From: Eutreptiella sp. 'Long Island Sound 2002'
Lineage: Eukaryota > Euglenozoa > Euglenophyceae > Eutreptiales > Eutreptiaceae
DNA length: 64,000 nucleotides
Reading direction: 5' to 3'
Assembly (NCBI GenBank): GCA_964036045.1
Contig: OZ038388.1
Span: 28,789,759-28,853,758, forward strand
Positions 53,963 to 63,984 of the stretch are shown in pieces; the stretch's first letter is position 1; every line of letters begins with the position of its first letter. The notes below the pieces were generated by a model. It worked only from the letters and a program-made list of their open reading frames with translations, had not been told where the DNA came from and did not search any database. Position numbers and translations under genes: made by a program.

Positions 53963-56900
53963 TGACGCGTTCCCGTGGGGGGCCGGCCACGGGACGCTGC
54001 GGTGACACGCACAGGTGAGCAGGCAGGCAAAGCACTACGCTCACAAGGGCATCAATACGCTCGTGTCATGTGACAAAGCGTTTCAGGATCCTTGCCACTC
54101 TGCAACAAGGGAACGAAAGTATGTACAGCAACACATCAGGATATGTACACATGGGGTTAAGACTGGACTGGGGTAAGTGCATCACAGGACAATAGACACT
54201 CAGTCCCAACTCATATCCCAATCCCAGGTCCGACCCTCTCAGTGGCTGGTGGGGGCGGGGGCTCAAACACAACCAATGCCCTGCTCAGTCCGGACCCTGA
54301 AACCCTGCCAATAGGGGGGGGTGTCCCGCCCAGCCACAGGCAAGTTCCTGCGAACCAAGAGGGTTTCAAGGCCAATCGACAGTGGCTCCCTCTGCTCCCC
54401 TAACGGCAGGTTCCAACTCCTCTCTGAGCGAGAGATATGGCTCCGCCATTATCCCCTAGGAGTTGGTAGCTGAAAATGGGCTGTTTCAGCCCAAACTGAT
54501 ATTAGCTCCAAAATCTCCCAAATTGACCCCTCGTTCGGACCCGCCAGAGGTAGGGACGAGGCAACTGACCCTATGCTCTCTGAGTACGAACTCCCTGGAG
54601 CCCTCACCCAACCTGGTTCCCTCTGAGGTCCCGGCATCAGGGCAACACGGATTCGTCAAGTGGGGTCATGATGCCAAAATCAGCAAAATTGGCGACATTC
54701 CCACGCGTGGCTCGCCCGGCCAGGGCAAGGCCAATGGCTCACAGGTTAGGACGCAGGACCTAGGACTTCTATCTGAGTGTACAACTTGGAATTCGGTCCG
54801 GGCTCTCTGTGGGCAGAGAGAAATGGGGCCCCCAATTGACCATACGTAAGGGGGAAATCCGGGTCCCAAAATGGGGTCATTTTGGCTGCTCGAAATGAGC
54901 TAAAATTCGGGGTGCTCCCAATAGTATGTCTCCACGCCGGCTTCGAGATCGGATCTGCCATTTCATACGCGATCCACCGGGAGTCCAACTGAGACTCCCA
55001 TACCCTTGGCTTCCAAAGATCCCCATGCCACCCTGCGTGGTGACGATCCCAATTGGGTCCACAAATGCCAAAATGGGAAAATTGCCCACACTAACTTTGG
55101 GCTAGCACCTTAACGAGGGTTGCTCCGCTTCGCCCACGTGGTGTGTGAACCATGGGGACCAATATGCATAACACCCATGTCATATATGGTCCATTTGTCC
55201 ATGCGTCCGGCGTGCACGGGTGGGCTGAACATAGTGCACGGCGGGCAGAAAATGTGGAAAGTTGCTCAAAATGGCCAAAAATGCGCACACTCATGGTTGG
55301 GGCAAATGGGGCACATGTCCCACTTGAACCGGAGTGTGCCATAGGATTGGTATCAAGTCATGTGTGTCCAGCATATCTTTTGGGCGTCGCCCAACTCCTC
55401 CGGTTTTGGGAATGGCAGGGTCGCCAAGTGAGCCCATGATTTGGGATAGTCCCAAATTGCCAACATGGCGGCCACGGTGTGCCAAGCCCAAGAGGACTTA
55501 TTTGCCGGGTCCAAGATATGTTGGGCACCGAAGTATGTGCCCTGATATCATACTTGAGTCATGATGTCAATTGAGCGCAACGTTGAGATACACGGTCGCC
55601 ACTTGACATCATGACGGGCCAAAAACGGGAAAATTGGCACAAAGACACACAAAAGTGGCTTGAAAGGTGCACAATTATATTACAATATCTTCGGCTTGGA
55701 TCGTGCACTCAATTAATCCTTCTAAACACAATGACTTGACACCAAAGACCTTCGATTCCACATATGTGCTCCACTTGGGGCGCTTTGAATGGTCACGAGC
55801 GCTACTTCCCAAGTGGGCACATGAAATTATGGAAAATTGCAAAACACACACCTTGCTCCCAACGCATCGCTTCGGGATCGCCACACAAGCTTCCCTTCAC
55901 GAAGGTTAGGCTTGCAATTGATCGTAGGGAGTATGGAGAAGGGGCTTGCACAATATGAGGTCCATTGGCGGGTTTGGCTTGGAGCGATGGACCCGCCAAA
56001 TGGGCACGCAACACAACACAAGGCACATACCACATATTGCCCAAAAAGGTAGCTCCCCCCACGATATGTCATGCCCCTCCAAGGGCATAACTTTGTGTCA
56101 ATCGCTCATAGGAACTCAAGAAGAGTTCCTATGCAACACCAACACTCGCGCGCTACACTCGAAAGTTATCTTAACGCACGCAATATCATGGCCAAAGAGT
56201 TATAACGCAAACTCTACCCTCTGGACCATGATCCATTACGCTAGCGCGCACGTGTGGAGGCGCAAGGCATATAATGCTTCCTAAATTACGTCGGGAGTAT
56301 TGTGAATACATCCCACGTTTCCTTATTGTCATTCCTCGCAAGCGGCACGAGATATGACCCTCACAAGTGGCCTCACGAATCAACTTTGTTTTGCCCATAT
56401 CTCTAAGACAAATGGAGGGCAAGATAAAAGGAAAGTTGATTCGTGCATAGGGAAGCACGTAGGTCCACTCGAAAGAGGTCAAATCAAGTGCGGGGGTGTC
56501 GAAGTCGAAAATCCGATTTCGACATCCTGAAAAATTCGGATTAAGGTTGCGAGTGTAAGATGTGAAAATTGCGGATGCATCAATGCAATTCCTGAAGACT
56601 TTAGAGTCTTCGTCACGATTTGCGCTAAAATATCTGTATATATAACAGTTAAACAGGCGGTTACGCTAAAGTCGCGAGCTAACCGCCAGCTGTCAAAACA
56701 GTGAATATCAGAACGGAAGCGTAAAAATTGACGGAAACAATATGAAAATAAAACCCTGTTGATTCCTGACATTCTGATATATAAATTTCCGCTGGCGGTG
56801 CATCGGTTGCCGATGCGTGGCTTTACGGCACGGAACACGCTCCCGCCGGGCTCGAACCGGGCGTCAATGGGCGCCTTCCGTACATGGGGTTAGTGGACCG

Positions 56901-56991
56901 GAGACCGGTCTTCTCTTCCGTACATGGGGTTAGTGGACCGGAGACCGGTTGTATGCCGCAACCTAGCCATGGGGTTCTGGGTACCGCTTCA
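53963..56991 (-). repeat. 5' LTR of chromovirus copy 2
   Basis: 3,029 bp, paired with 40596-43625. It carries the inverted 31-bp segment at 55967-55997 and the 40-bp tandem pair at 56876-56955. The promoter should lie here. The 216-codon frame seen in the other LTRs is frameshifted in this copy. Confidence 0.95.
54075..54085 (-). promoter_or_regulatory. Candidate self-primer (possible RNA 5' end)
   Basis: TGAAACGCTTT in element sense, 113-123 nt upstream of the inner LTR end and perfectly complementary to the 11-nt primer-binding site. If it is the first 11 nt of the RNA, as in Tf1, transcription starts at 54085. A weak AT-rich GTACATAC lies about 35 nt upstream. Confidence 0.5.
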
Positions 56992-56995
56992 GGAG
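56992..56995. repeat. Target site duplication GGAG (right)
   Basis: Matches 40592-40595 and marks the outer edge of copy 2. Confidence 0.92.
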
Positions 56996-57981
56996 GGGCT
57001 GGTGTGGGTGTGGGTGGGGTTGGCGTGGGCGCGGTACTTCGCGCTCTCCCTGCCCACTGCTGCTGCTGCGGCGGCCGCCGGCGAGGTGTCCGTGGCCCGT
57101 GCGGGGTTCTTCCCTCGCTTGCGCAGCGTGCTGGGGGTCGCGGCGTGGCGGGCCGAGGCGGTGGCGCGGCCCGCCGGGGCCGCCGTCGCAACCCCTCGGG
57201 CGCCCTCCTCGCTCTCCTCTGCTGCTGTGGCAGCCGCCGGCGAGGCGCCCGTGGTCCGTGCGGGGTCCGTCCCCCACGTTCGCGGCGTGCTGGGGGTCGC
57301 GGCGTGGCCGGCCGAGGCGCTGTCGCGGCCCGCCGGGGTCGCGGCTGCAGCCCCTCGCGCGCCCTCCTCGCTCTCCTTCGCTGCTGTGGCGGCCGCCGAC
57401 GAGGCGCCCGTGGCCCGTGCGGGTTCCGCTCCCCGCTTTCGCGGCGTGCTGGGGGTCGCGGCGTGGTTGGCCGAGGCGGTGGTGCGGCCCGCCGGGGCCG
57501 CGGTCGCAATCCCTCGCGCGCCCTTCTTGCTCTCTTCTGCGGCTGCGGCAGCCCTCGACGATGCGCCCGGTTCCTGCGCGGGGGCTACCCCCCGTGTCGG
57601 CGGCGTGCCGGGGGCCGCGGTCGGGGCCGCGGCGTGGCTCGCTGGGGCTGCGGTCCCCGCTTCCTGCGCGTCAGGGGCCCCCTCCCGGGGCCGAGCGGCG
57701 GGGCTGGCTGCTTGGGCGGCGGAGGCGGTCACCTCGGCTGGCTCAGGCTCCCGGGCCGGCGGCGGCGGCCCGACCAGCACCGCCGCCTCCGCCAGCCTCC
57801 GCTCTTCGCGCTCCGCGAGGGTCTCCCCTGTCCACTCCGGGGAGGAGGCGGGGGAGCGGGAGCGGGACCGGCGGTGGTGGCGGTCGTCCCGCTTGGGGGA
57901 TCCATCGGAGTCTGCCATCACTGTTATCCTGGTAGGCATGCGTGGTGGCAGGCGCGCCCTTCCCACTGCCTCCTGGTGCAT
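56992..57981 (-). CDS. ORF-b, upstream half: RS-rich start and 53-residue repeats
   Basis: ATG at 57981 shares its A with the TGA of ORF-a (TGATG). An Arg/Ser-rich stretch (HHRRSRSRSP near residue 35) is followed by acidic and Pro-rich sequence. Three to four tandem 53-residue units of the form GARG.A.AAPAGR..AS..HAATPST follow (about 159 bp each, 57060-57650). The frame is cut at GGAG by chromovirus copy 2 and resumes at 40595. No family recognised. The RS-rich start suggests RNA or nuclear association. Confidence 0.6.
57060..57650 (-). repeat. About 159-bp coding tandem repeats in ORF-b
   Basis: Units start near 57062, 57222, 57380 and 57540 with GCTGCTGTGGC.GCC and are a multiple of three, so the frame is kept. 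The translated unit is 53 residues, rich in Ala, Thr and Pro. Confidence 0.8.
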
Positions 57982-59213
57982 CAGTGCCGTGCCGTGGGCA
58001 GAGCCGTGTGGTGCTCTGCGGGGGGGAGGGGGGGAGGGGTTGGGGGGCCGGCTGTTGCGTCAGCCCCGCACGGCTGGGGGCCGGCGGCCATCCACCGGCA
58101 CTGGGAGGGGAGGCGGGGGAGCCACGCGGCCCACGCGTGGCGCCACAGCTCCCAGTCTGGGGCGGGGCCCGGGGCCCTGGGCCCCCGGGGGTCGTCGAGT
58201 GGTGTCGGGGGGAGCCGCACGAGGTGGACCCCCGTAACGGCAGTGACCTCCTGTGTTCGCAGGAAGGTGTGTACCTCGTCCCGCGCCGCGGGCACCGGGA
58301 GGGGGGGGCGGGGTACGGGTGTTGCCCCATAGAGGTGGGTGGGGGTGATCCCCAGGATCCGACGCGGATCCCCGCGGGTCGCGACGACGAGGAGGAGCAG
58401 GGGGGTGCCAGGGCACTCTTGCCAGAGGACCTGCCCCCTGTGGTGGGCACCCCTGGCTCTGGAGAGGGGGGGGGACAGGTCTGGGTTAGCCCAGCTGCGG
58501 GGCGCGTGCGTCGCCGGCGGGAGGGCGGGGCACCAAGTGGGCTCCCTGGGGAACGCCTCGCAGAGGATGGCGTACGGGGGGGTAAGCCTGGTGCCGTCGT
58601 ACACCGGGTTGGTCGGCCGGGGGCGGGCGGACGCCTTGTCCGCGCCTTCCACGAACACCGTGACCTCGCCCACCTCCAGGTCCTCGTCCGGTGGGTGTAG
58701 AAGGTGGAGCGCCGCATCCAGCTCGGAAACTCCCCCCGGGTACGTGGCCCGCGCCTGGTTCAGGTACGGGGCCGCGTCCCCGGGGTAGCGCGTCCTGAGG
58801 GCGTGCAGCAGGGCTGGGGCGCTGCTGCGGAGGGACATGGCAGACCCTGCTCCCGTCAGCCGCAGGGTGTCCCCCATGGACAGGGGCCGGCCCGACTGAT
58901 TGGACTCGCGCCACTCCATCCAGTGCCCGTAGAGGGCCGCCTCCGGGCTGATGAGCCCCGGCTGGACGGCGTTCACGATCCGGTGCATTGCCGGGAGCAG
59001 CATAGGGGCCCCCGCTCCGTTCAGGGCGCGGACGGCCGGGAGGGTGGTCTCGTTGAGGAAAGGCCTTGCACTGCCCGCCAGGTCACACCGTGCGGCAGCG
59101 TGCGCTTCGTGTGCCTCCGCCACCGCGTCCGCCACCAGGCCCCGGACGGCCGCCTCCTGCGCTCTGCGGCGGGCCCTGGTGTGTCCCGGCCCATCCCCCC
59201 GTCGGCGTGGCAT
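57981..59213 (-). CDS. ORF-a, unidentified 410-residue protein
   Basis: Starts at ATG in a good context (CACCATGCC) 40 bp after the LINE B frame closes, and ends TGA overlapping the ATG of ORF-b. The N-terminus is basic (MPRRRGDGPGHTRARRRAQE). A mixed helical-looking middle follows (ALYGHWMEWRESNQSGRPLS, ALLHALRTRYPGDAAPYLNQ), then acidic sequence and a Pro-rich tail. The composition is that of a real protein rather than a frame kept open by GC content. I do not recognise a family. Tight packing suggests it belongs to the same mobile element as LINE B or ORF-b. Confidence 0.6.
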   Translation of the reverse strand: MPRRRGDGPGHTRARRRAQEAAVRGLVADAVAEAHEAHAAARCDLAGSARPFLNETTLPAVRALNGAGAPMLLPAMHRIVNAVQPGLISPEAALYGHWMEWRESNQSGRPLSMGDTLRLTGAGSAMSLRSSAPALLHALRTRYPGDAAPYLNQARATYPGGVSELDAALHLLHPPDEDLEVGEVTVFVEGADKASARPRPTNPVYDGTRLTPPYAILCEAFPREPTWCPALPPATHAPRSWANPDLSPPLSRARGAHHRGQVLWQECPGTPLLLLVVATRGDPRRILGITPTHLYGATPVPRPPLPVPAARDEVHTFLRTQEVTAVTGVHLVRLPPTPLDDPRGPRAPGPAPDWELWRHAWAAWLPRLPSQCRWMAAGPQPCGADATAGPPTPPPLPPAEHHTALPTARH

Positions 59214-59252
59214 GGTGCTGCGGGCTCTGCAAAGGGCCGCGGCAGGTGGGGG

Positions 59253-62200
59253 CTAGGGTGCGAACACGTGCGACAGGTGCGCAACGGATGTGGGGTCCCG
59301 CAGGTGCACGTGGATCCACAGAAGGGCAGCGCCCGCGGGGCCCGCTCGTTCGTGTGAGGGGGTGTGTGCCCCCTCGATGCGCCCGTGCAGGGCCTCCTTC
59401 TCTGTGCGCCTGCGCGGGCCTGCGGGAGGTTCGGGCCAGGGGCACGCGGCCACCTGGGCGCACCGCGCGCACCTGTTGGCGCCTGTCGACGCTGCGGAGG
59501 ACACCGTGTCACATTCCCCGCAGAGTCGGCAGGTGTGTGGGAGGTGGGAGGGCGGCGACCAAGGGTCGAGACGGCGGAGCCAGAGGTCGTCCCACCTCTG
59601 TCATAGGGGGTCCCGGATCTCCAGCAGGCGGGCGCGGACGCGGCGCCGGTAGTCCTTGCCAAGCGTCTTCCGCTGGACCTCCTGCCACGTGTCGTCGGGG
59701 AGGATCCCGTGGTCGTGGAAGGCGGCGATGAGGTCGTCCCACGCCGGGCGGGGGTGCCCCTGGGGGGGGCTCGCCATGTACACGTGGCGCCCGGTGAGGT
59801 GGGGCGTCAGCGCATCCCATCGGCACCCGTTCGCGGTGTCTCTGTGGAGGAGGGCCAGCAGGGTGCCGTCCGCGACTGCCTCCCACCCCACTCGCAGCCC
59901 TTCGCAGCCGTCTAGCTCCTGGCGCAGCGCGGCTGCAATGCCGCTGGGGAGCATGAGGAGCAAGGGCCCCTGGGTGTCGCCCAGCCGGGACAGGGCGTCG
60001 TCGTATACCAGCCCCCCAGCTTTGAAGTGCGCCACGGCGAGCTGGGCGGCGCCGTCCTCTGGGGGGTGCCACCAGACGGTGGCCGCAGCGTGTCCCCACG
60101 TGCGTATCTCCGTAGCCCGGATTACGTTGGCGGCGTGAAGGACGATGCGGGGCGGGACGGGTGTCCTGACGAGTGAGGACACGTCCCCAGTCCATCCCGT
60201 TTGCGGCCCCGGGGCCGCCTGCAGCCATTCCCCCGTCGCCGCGTCCCACGGGCGGTCAGGCCCCGCCCCGCGGATCATGGTGGGTCTCGGCCGGGTGTCC
60301 GGCCCCCATCCCTTGAGCGGGATGGCGGCGTATCGTTGCGCAGGGGTCTCCGGGGCGCGCGTTGCGGCGCACCACCGGCTCCACCCGCGCGCCCACTCCT
60401 CACCCACGATGCGTGCCTCCCATGCGGTCATGGAGCCGCGCCCGATGATCCATGGTGGGAAGAAGGCGTCTTGTAGGTGCCTCGAGAACCCCCCCGGCAG
60501 GTCCTGGTACGGGTGGGGGCCCTCTTGGGGCGGGCACTCCAGAGTGCCATTCACAACACGGAGGGAGGCTACGAAGTCCTTGTCAGGGCGCGGGGGAGGG
60601 GGAGGGTGGCCGCCCTCCGCCGCAGTGAGCCAGCGGTGTGCCCGGGCCGCCGCGCTCTGGGGCTCGCGGAGGAGTTGCTCCAGCCGGTGGTTGCGAAGCT
60701 CCCATGCGAAGTCCCCCAGCCGGACCATGTGGTGGAGGAAGTCGTCCACAGAGGTCCCTCCCGGCGGGTCGTATCGGGCTATGGCGCGGAGCTGCGCCTC
60801 CACGTCCTCGGGCACCAGTCCGGAGCAGAACACCTCCGTCCATGTCGCGCCTGCGGAGCGCCACGAGGCCACCCACAGGGCTTTGTCCCCGGCTGGGAGG
60901 TGGCGGGCCGCCTCGTGTACCGCCTGGCGGTAGTGGGGCCAGAGGAGCCGTGACTGGGCGCATCCCACGTGCATGTGCACTGGGGTCTCCTCCGGGCCGC
61001 CGCATAAAAGGCACGGTTGTGGGACGATGGCGACGCCGGAGAGCCGCTCCTTCCGGACGCGGAGCCTGCGCTGCACCGGCGTGTGGGCGTCTCGGGCCCG
61101 CAACGCCCGGCGGTTGGTGGCTGTCGCGGTGAGGTCCCGGGCGTGGACATAGGCTGTGGCGTGGGCCGCGCCCAAAGGTGTGTTTCCCCGGTGCGTCAGC
61201 GCATGGTCCGTCTGCGCCCGTTGCGCGACCTCGCCGAGCACCCGCATCGTGGGGGGCCGTAGATCGAGATGGCCGTCACGGCTGGCGACAATGAGCTTGG
61301 CGTGGCCAGGGTCCGGGGGCGTGTTCTGCAGGACGGTGTTCTGGGACACCGCCCAGTCCGCCTTGTGCAGTAGGGCGTCACTGTGGTGCGAGGTGGCTCG
61401 GACGTACCAGAACGGGTGCCCGGCGTGTTGCCCTCGCGCGTACAGGCTGTCCCGGAGCCACCTCAGGGGCATCTGGTTGACCACCTTCGCTGCGCCCGCG
61501 GGGACCCCCGTGGTCCGCTCGCGATCTGCGTGCCGCAGGAGGTGGAGGATGACTTCGGCGTCCACCGTGTGGACCCATGGTCGGTGGGCACCGTATTGTA
61601 GGGGGAGGGAGGCAGCCACCCCCTCCCCGTCGGGCACCGTGGCCGAGATGGCCACCGCCCACGTGCGGGTGACGTCGGCGGCGAGAGCGACGCTGGTGGC
61701 GTGTTTGCAGGGTCTGCCCCCGGACGCGTCGGAAGAGGTGCGGCCCCTGGCCTCCGGGATCCAGTAGTATCCGGTGGGGCTGAGCCAGCCCGCGTTGAGG
61801 TCGGCGGAGTGCCACCGGACGTGGCGGTGGCTGGGGGTCAGTTGGTCCACGCTCAGCGCCCTGGTGTCGCCTGGGCTGATCGCCGGGTGGTCGTGCAGCC
61901 GGATCTCCGCTCCGGTGATCGTGCTTGCCCAGGACCGAAGTGCCGTCACATGTTCCTTGAGCCACGCCGGGCCCCCGCGCTGGTGCACCACCAGGTGTCC
62001 CGTGTCCTCCGGCTGGTCCTCCAACGCGTGCACCGCCATGTGTGGGTCGTGCATCGCCCCCGTAGCCACCAGCAGGGCGGTGCCACGGGGGAGCCCACGG
62101 GGTTCGGGCTGGCCTGCCCCCACCTGCACTATTACCCACTCGGCCCGGAGCTGCGCTTGCCCCGTCGCTTGGGTGCATTGGTCGTCCGTGGTCACCAACC

Positions 62201-62894
62201 ACAACGGCGTCGGCGCGTGGGGCCGGGGGCGCAGGGGCTCGGGCCATGCGACGTCCGCGTTAGGCTCTTGGTGCTCCCTTTCCGCGAGTACGTCGCGGAG
62301 GATGTACATGAGGGCTGCCGGCGGGTGGTACGCCGCCCCCCGCGTGGGGGGGGATAGGCCGTCCTGGCGGCGGTAGCCCCCGACGTGGAGGTGCAAGCCG
62401 TCCGGGGTCACCCGTGGGCCAGTGCGGGCGTCCTGCCTAGCCCTCGTGGGGTGGACAAGTCTCAGGCGGGGGTCCCGTGTGCCGGTGGTGTGGAAGAGGT
62501 GGACCAAGGCGTCGCGCCACCCGGGGTGGTTGGTGGGCTCCTGCTCACGGCGGCAATAGTGGAGGTGTTCATCGGCGCATTGGTTGAGGCACTCCCGCAC
62601 CGCCGTCGGCCACGGATCGTCGTTGTCGGGGAAGGGGTGGCGTGGCCCGTGGTGCCCATGCCACGGCGTTGTGTGTGGCACCGTCAGGCGGCACGTGTCG
62701 CGGTGTCGCAGCTTGGCGGTGCGCAGCGTGACGATGTTGCCCGGCGGGGACTGTAGTTGGACATGGGCCGCCCTGGGGGATGCGATGGGGTTGTACAGCC
62801 CCACTCCCAGGGCGGCCAGGGCCCGGGGTATGCGGTGGACCCAGTCGCCTCCCGCCAGAGATGCGAACTCCGGGACATATTCTGTGCGCGCCGG
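59253..62894 (-). pseudogene. LINE B: C-terminal half of a LINE A-related RT protein
   Basis: Aligns by eye with LINE A from just after the reverse transcriptase to the C-terminus: GVGLYNPIASPRAAHVQ with RVGLLMPSSVYSCVHAH; RLVHPTRARQDARTG with RLIHPVRRKKASKRN; an RNase H-like block (VALAADVTRTWAVAISATV, VHTVDAEVI); the motif CLLCGGPEETPVHMHVGC (CX2CX8HX4C); and a C-terminal cluster (CRLCGECDT ... CARCAQVAACPW). A TGA at 59601-59603 interrupts the frame exactly where LINE A has Cys, and homology continues to 59253. A TAG at 62895-62897 interrupts the upstream end, though similar residues (AELRGALEHLY, HQFLVAA) continue to about 63050. No reverse transcriptase core is in the window. It could be a truncated copy or part of a larger element. 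Confidence 0.82.
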
Positions 62895-63090
62895 CTATCT
62901 CCCAGAACATCTTGGCGACCTCGCCACCCCATGGTCTGCGGCCACCAGGAACTGGTGCCTGGGCTTGGAGTACAGGTGCTCCAGGGCGCCCCGCAGCTCA
63001 GCCGGTGGGGGAGAGGTGTCTCCGCAGCCCCGCAGCCATGGGGGTGCGCCCGGAAGATGCCCCCCCCCCTCCTCCTAACCAGACGGCGGC
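62895..63090 (-). other. Decayed upstream end of LINE B
   Basis: Weak continued similarity to LINE A in the same frame, with a stop at 62895-62897 and a G9-type run (plus-strand C run) at about 63060, where similarity ends. Probably the truncation boundary. Confidence 0.45.
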
Positions 63091-63984
63091 CTAGAGGACC
63101 GGCAGGTCTCGCCAGACAGCCCTAGCGACCTGATCGCGCCAGGGCTGTGGCTTGTTTGCACCCCACTGGAGGACGGCCACCACAGCATGCGTGGTCAGGG
63201 GCTCTGCCGTGAGCTGCAACGCTGTCCCCCCGTCGGTCTCGATCACCGTGCCCCGTGGGGCAGTGAAGACGTGGCCATCGGTCCCACGGACCGCCACCCA
63301 TCCCCACAAGACCGCCACGGTCTCCCAGCTGGGGTGGCTGGCTCTCCTGGGCAGGACCACCACCGGCGGGCACGGGCTGTTGGCGGCCCACACGCGCCAT
63401 TCCACTCCCACCAGACGCTCGTGACCAGGGGGCCGGTACACCTGGTGCCACGCGTCTGGGAGCTGGCGATGGACAGCGGTCCACACATCAGCCCCGCCAG
63501 CCCGCGTGAACTGGAGTCCCTCCAGGATGTCCCCGTCCACAGGGCTGGGGAGGCGGGCGGTGCGAACTTCCAGCCCCTGGCGCAGGCGAAACCCTGGCCC
63601 CTCTCGGTCTCCCAGCAGCGAGACCTTCGGGTCTGTGGCCGCAAGACGAGCCGCCACAGTGGGGAGATGCAGGGAGACAGTCCACGGCTAGACTGAGACG
63701 GGCTCGCGCGGGAGGTCAGGGCAGGCCGCCACAGCACTGCCATCCCTCGCCCAGCTGAGCGCCCTGTCCCACCACTGCGCCCACGCACCCGGCGCTGCTG
63801 GCAACGACCAGGACAGGTACGTCACGACCGCCTTAGCCTGCCACTCACGAGGGTCCATGCCGGCGGGATGTGTGTGCCACGTGCACACCCACCCCAGATT
63901 GGCTTCCTGGACGGCGACCACGTCCCTCCACGGGACCACCGGGAACGGAGTGACCAGGGCCGCCATGCCACATGGCAACGCCAC
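63091..63984 (-). pseudogene. Unidentified ORF with an in-frame TAG at the window edge
   Basis: One frame open from 63984 (first start-like codon) to 63091 except for a TAG at 63688-63690. It encodes about 98 residues (WRDVVAVQEANLGWVCTWHT), then about 198 (VAVLWGWVAVRGTDGHVFTA, VVAVLQWGANKPQPWRDQ). Trp-rich and globular-looking. No confident match to the LINE A proteins, although the Trp-rich style is similar to their C-terminal region. It may start outside the window. Confidence 0.4.

Larger units (their letters stand above)
40596..56991 (-). mobile_element. Chromovirus copy 2 (Ty3/gypsy LTR retrotransposon), 16.4 kb
   Basis: Second copy of the same family with LTRs at 40596-43625 and 53963-56991, inserted into ORF-b. 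About six differences in the first 320 bp between its LTRs suggest a younger insertion than copy 1, in line with its nearly intact frames. It is 827 bp shorter than copy 1, mostly from a deletion that removed the integrase C-terminus and chromodomain. It would need a helper element to integrate. Confidence 0.95.
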
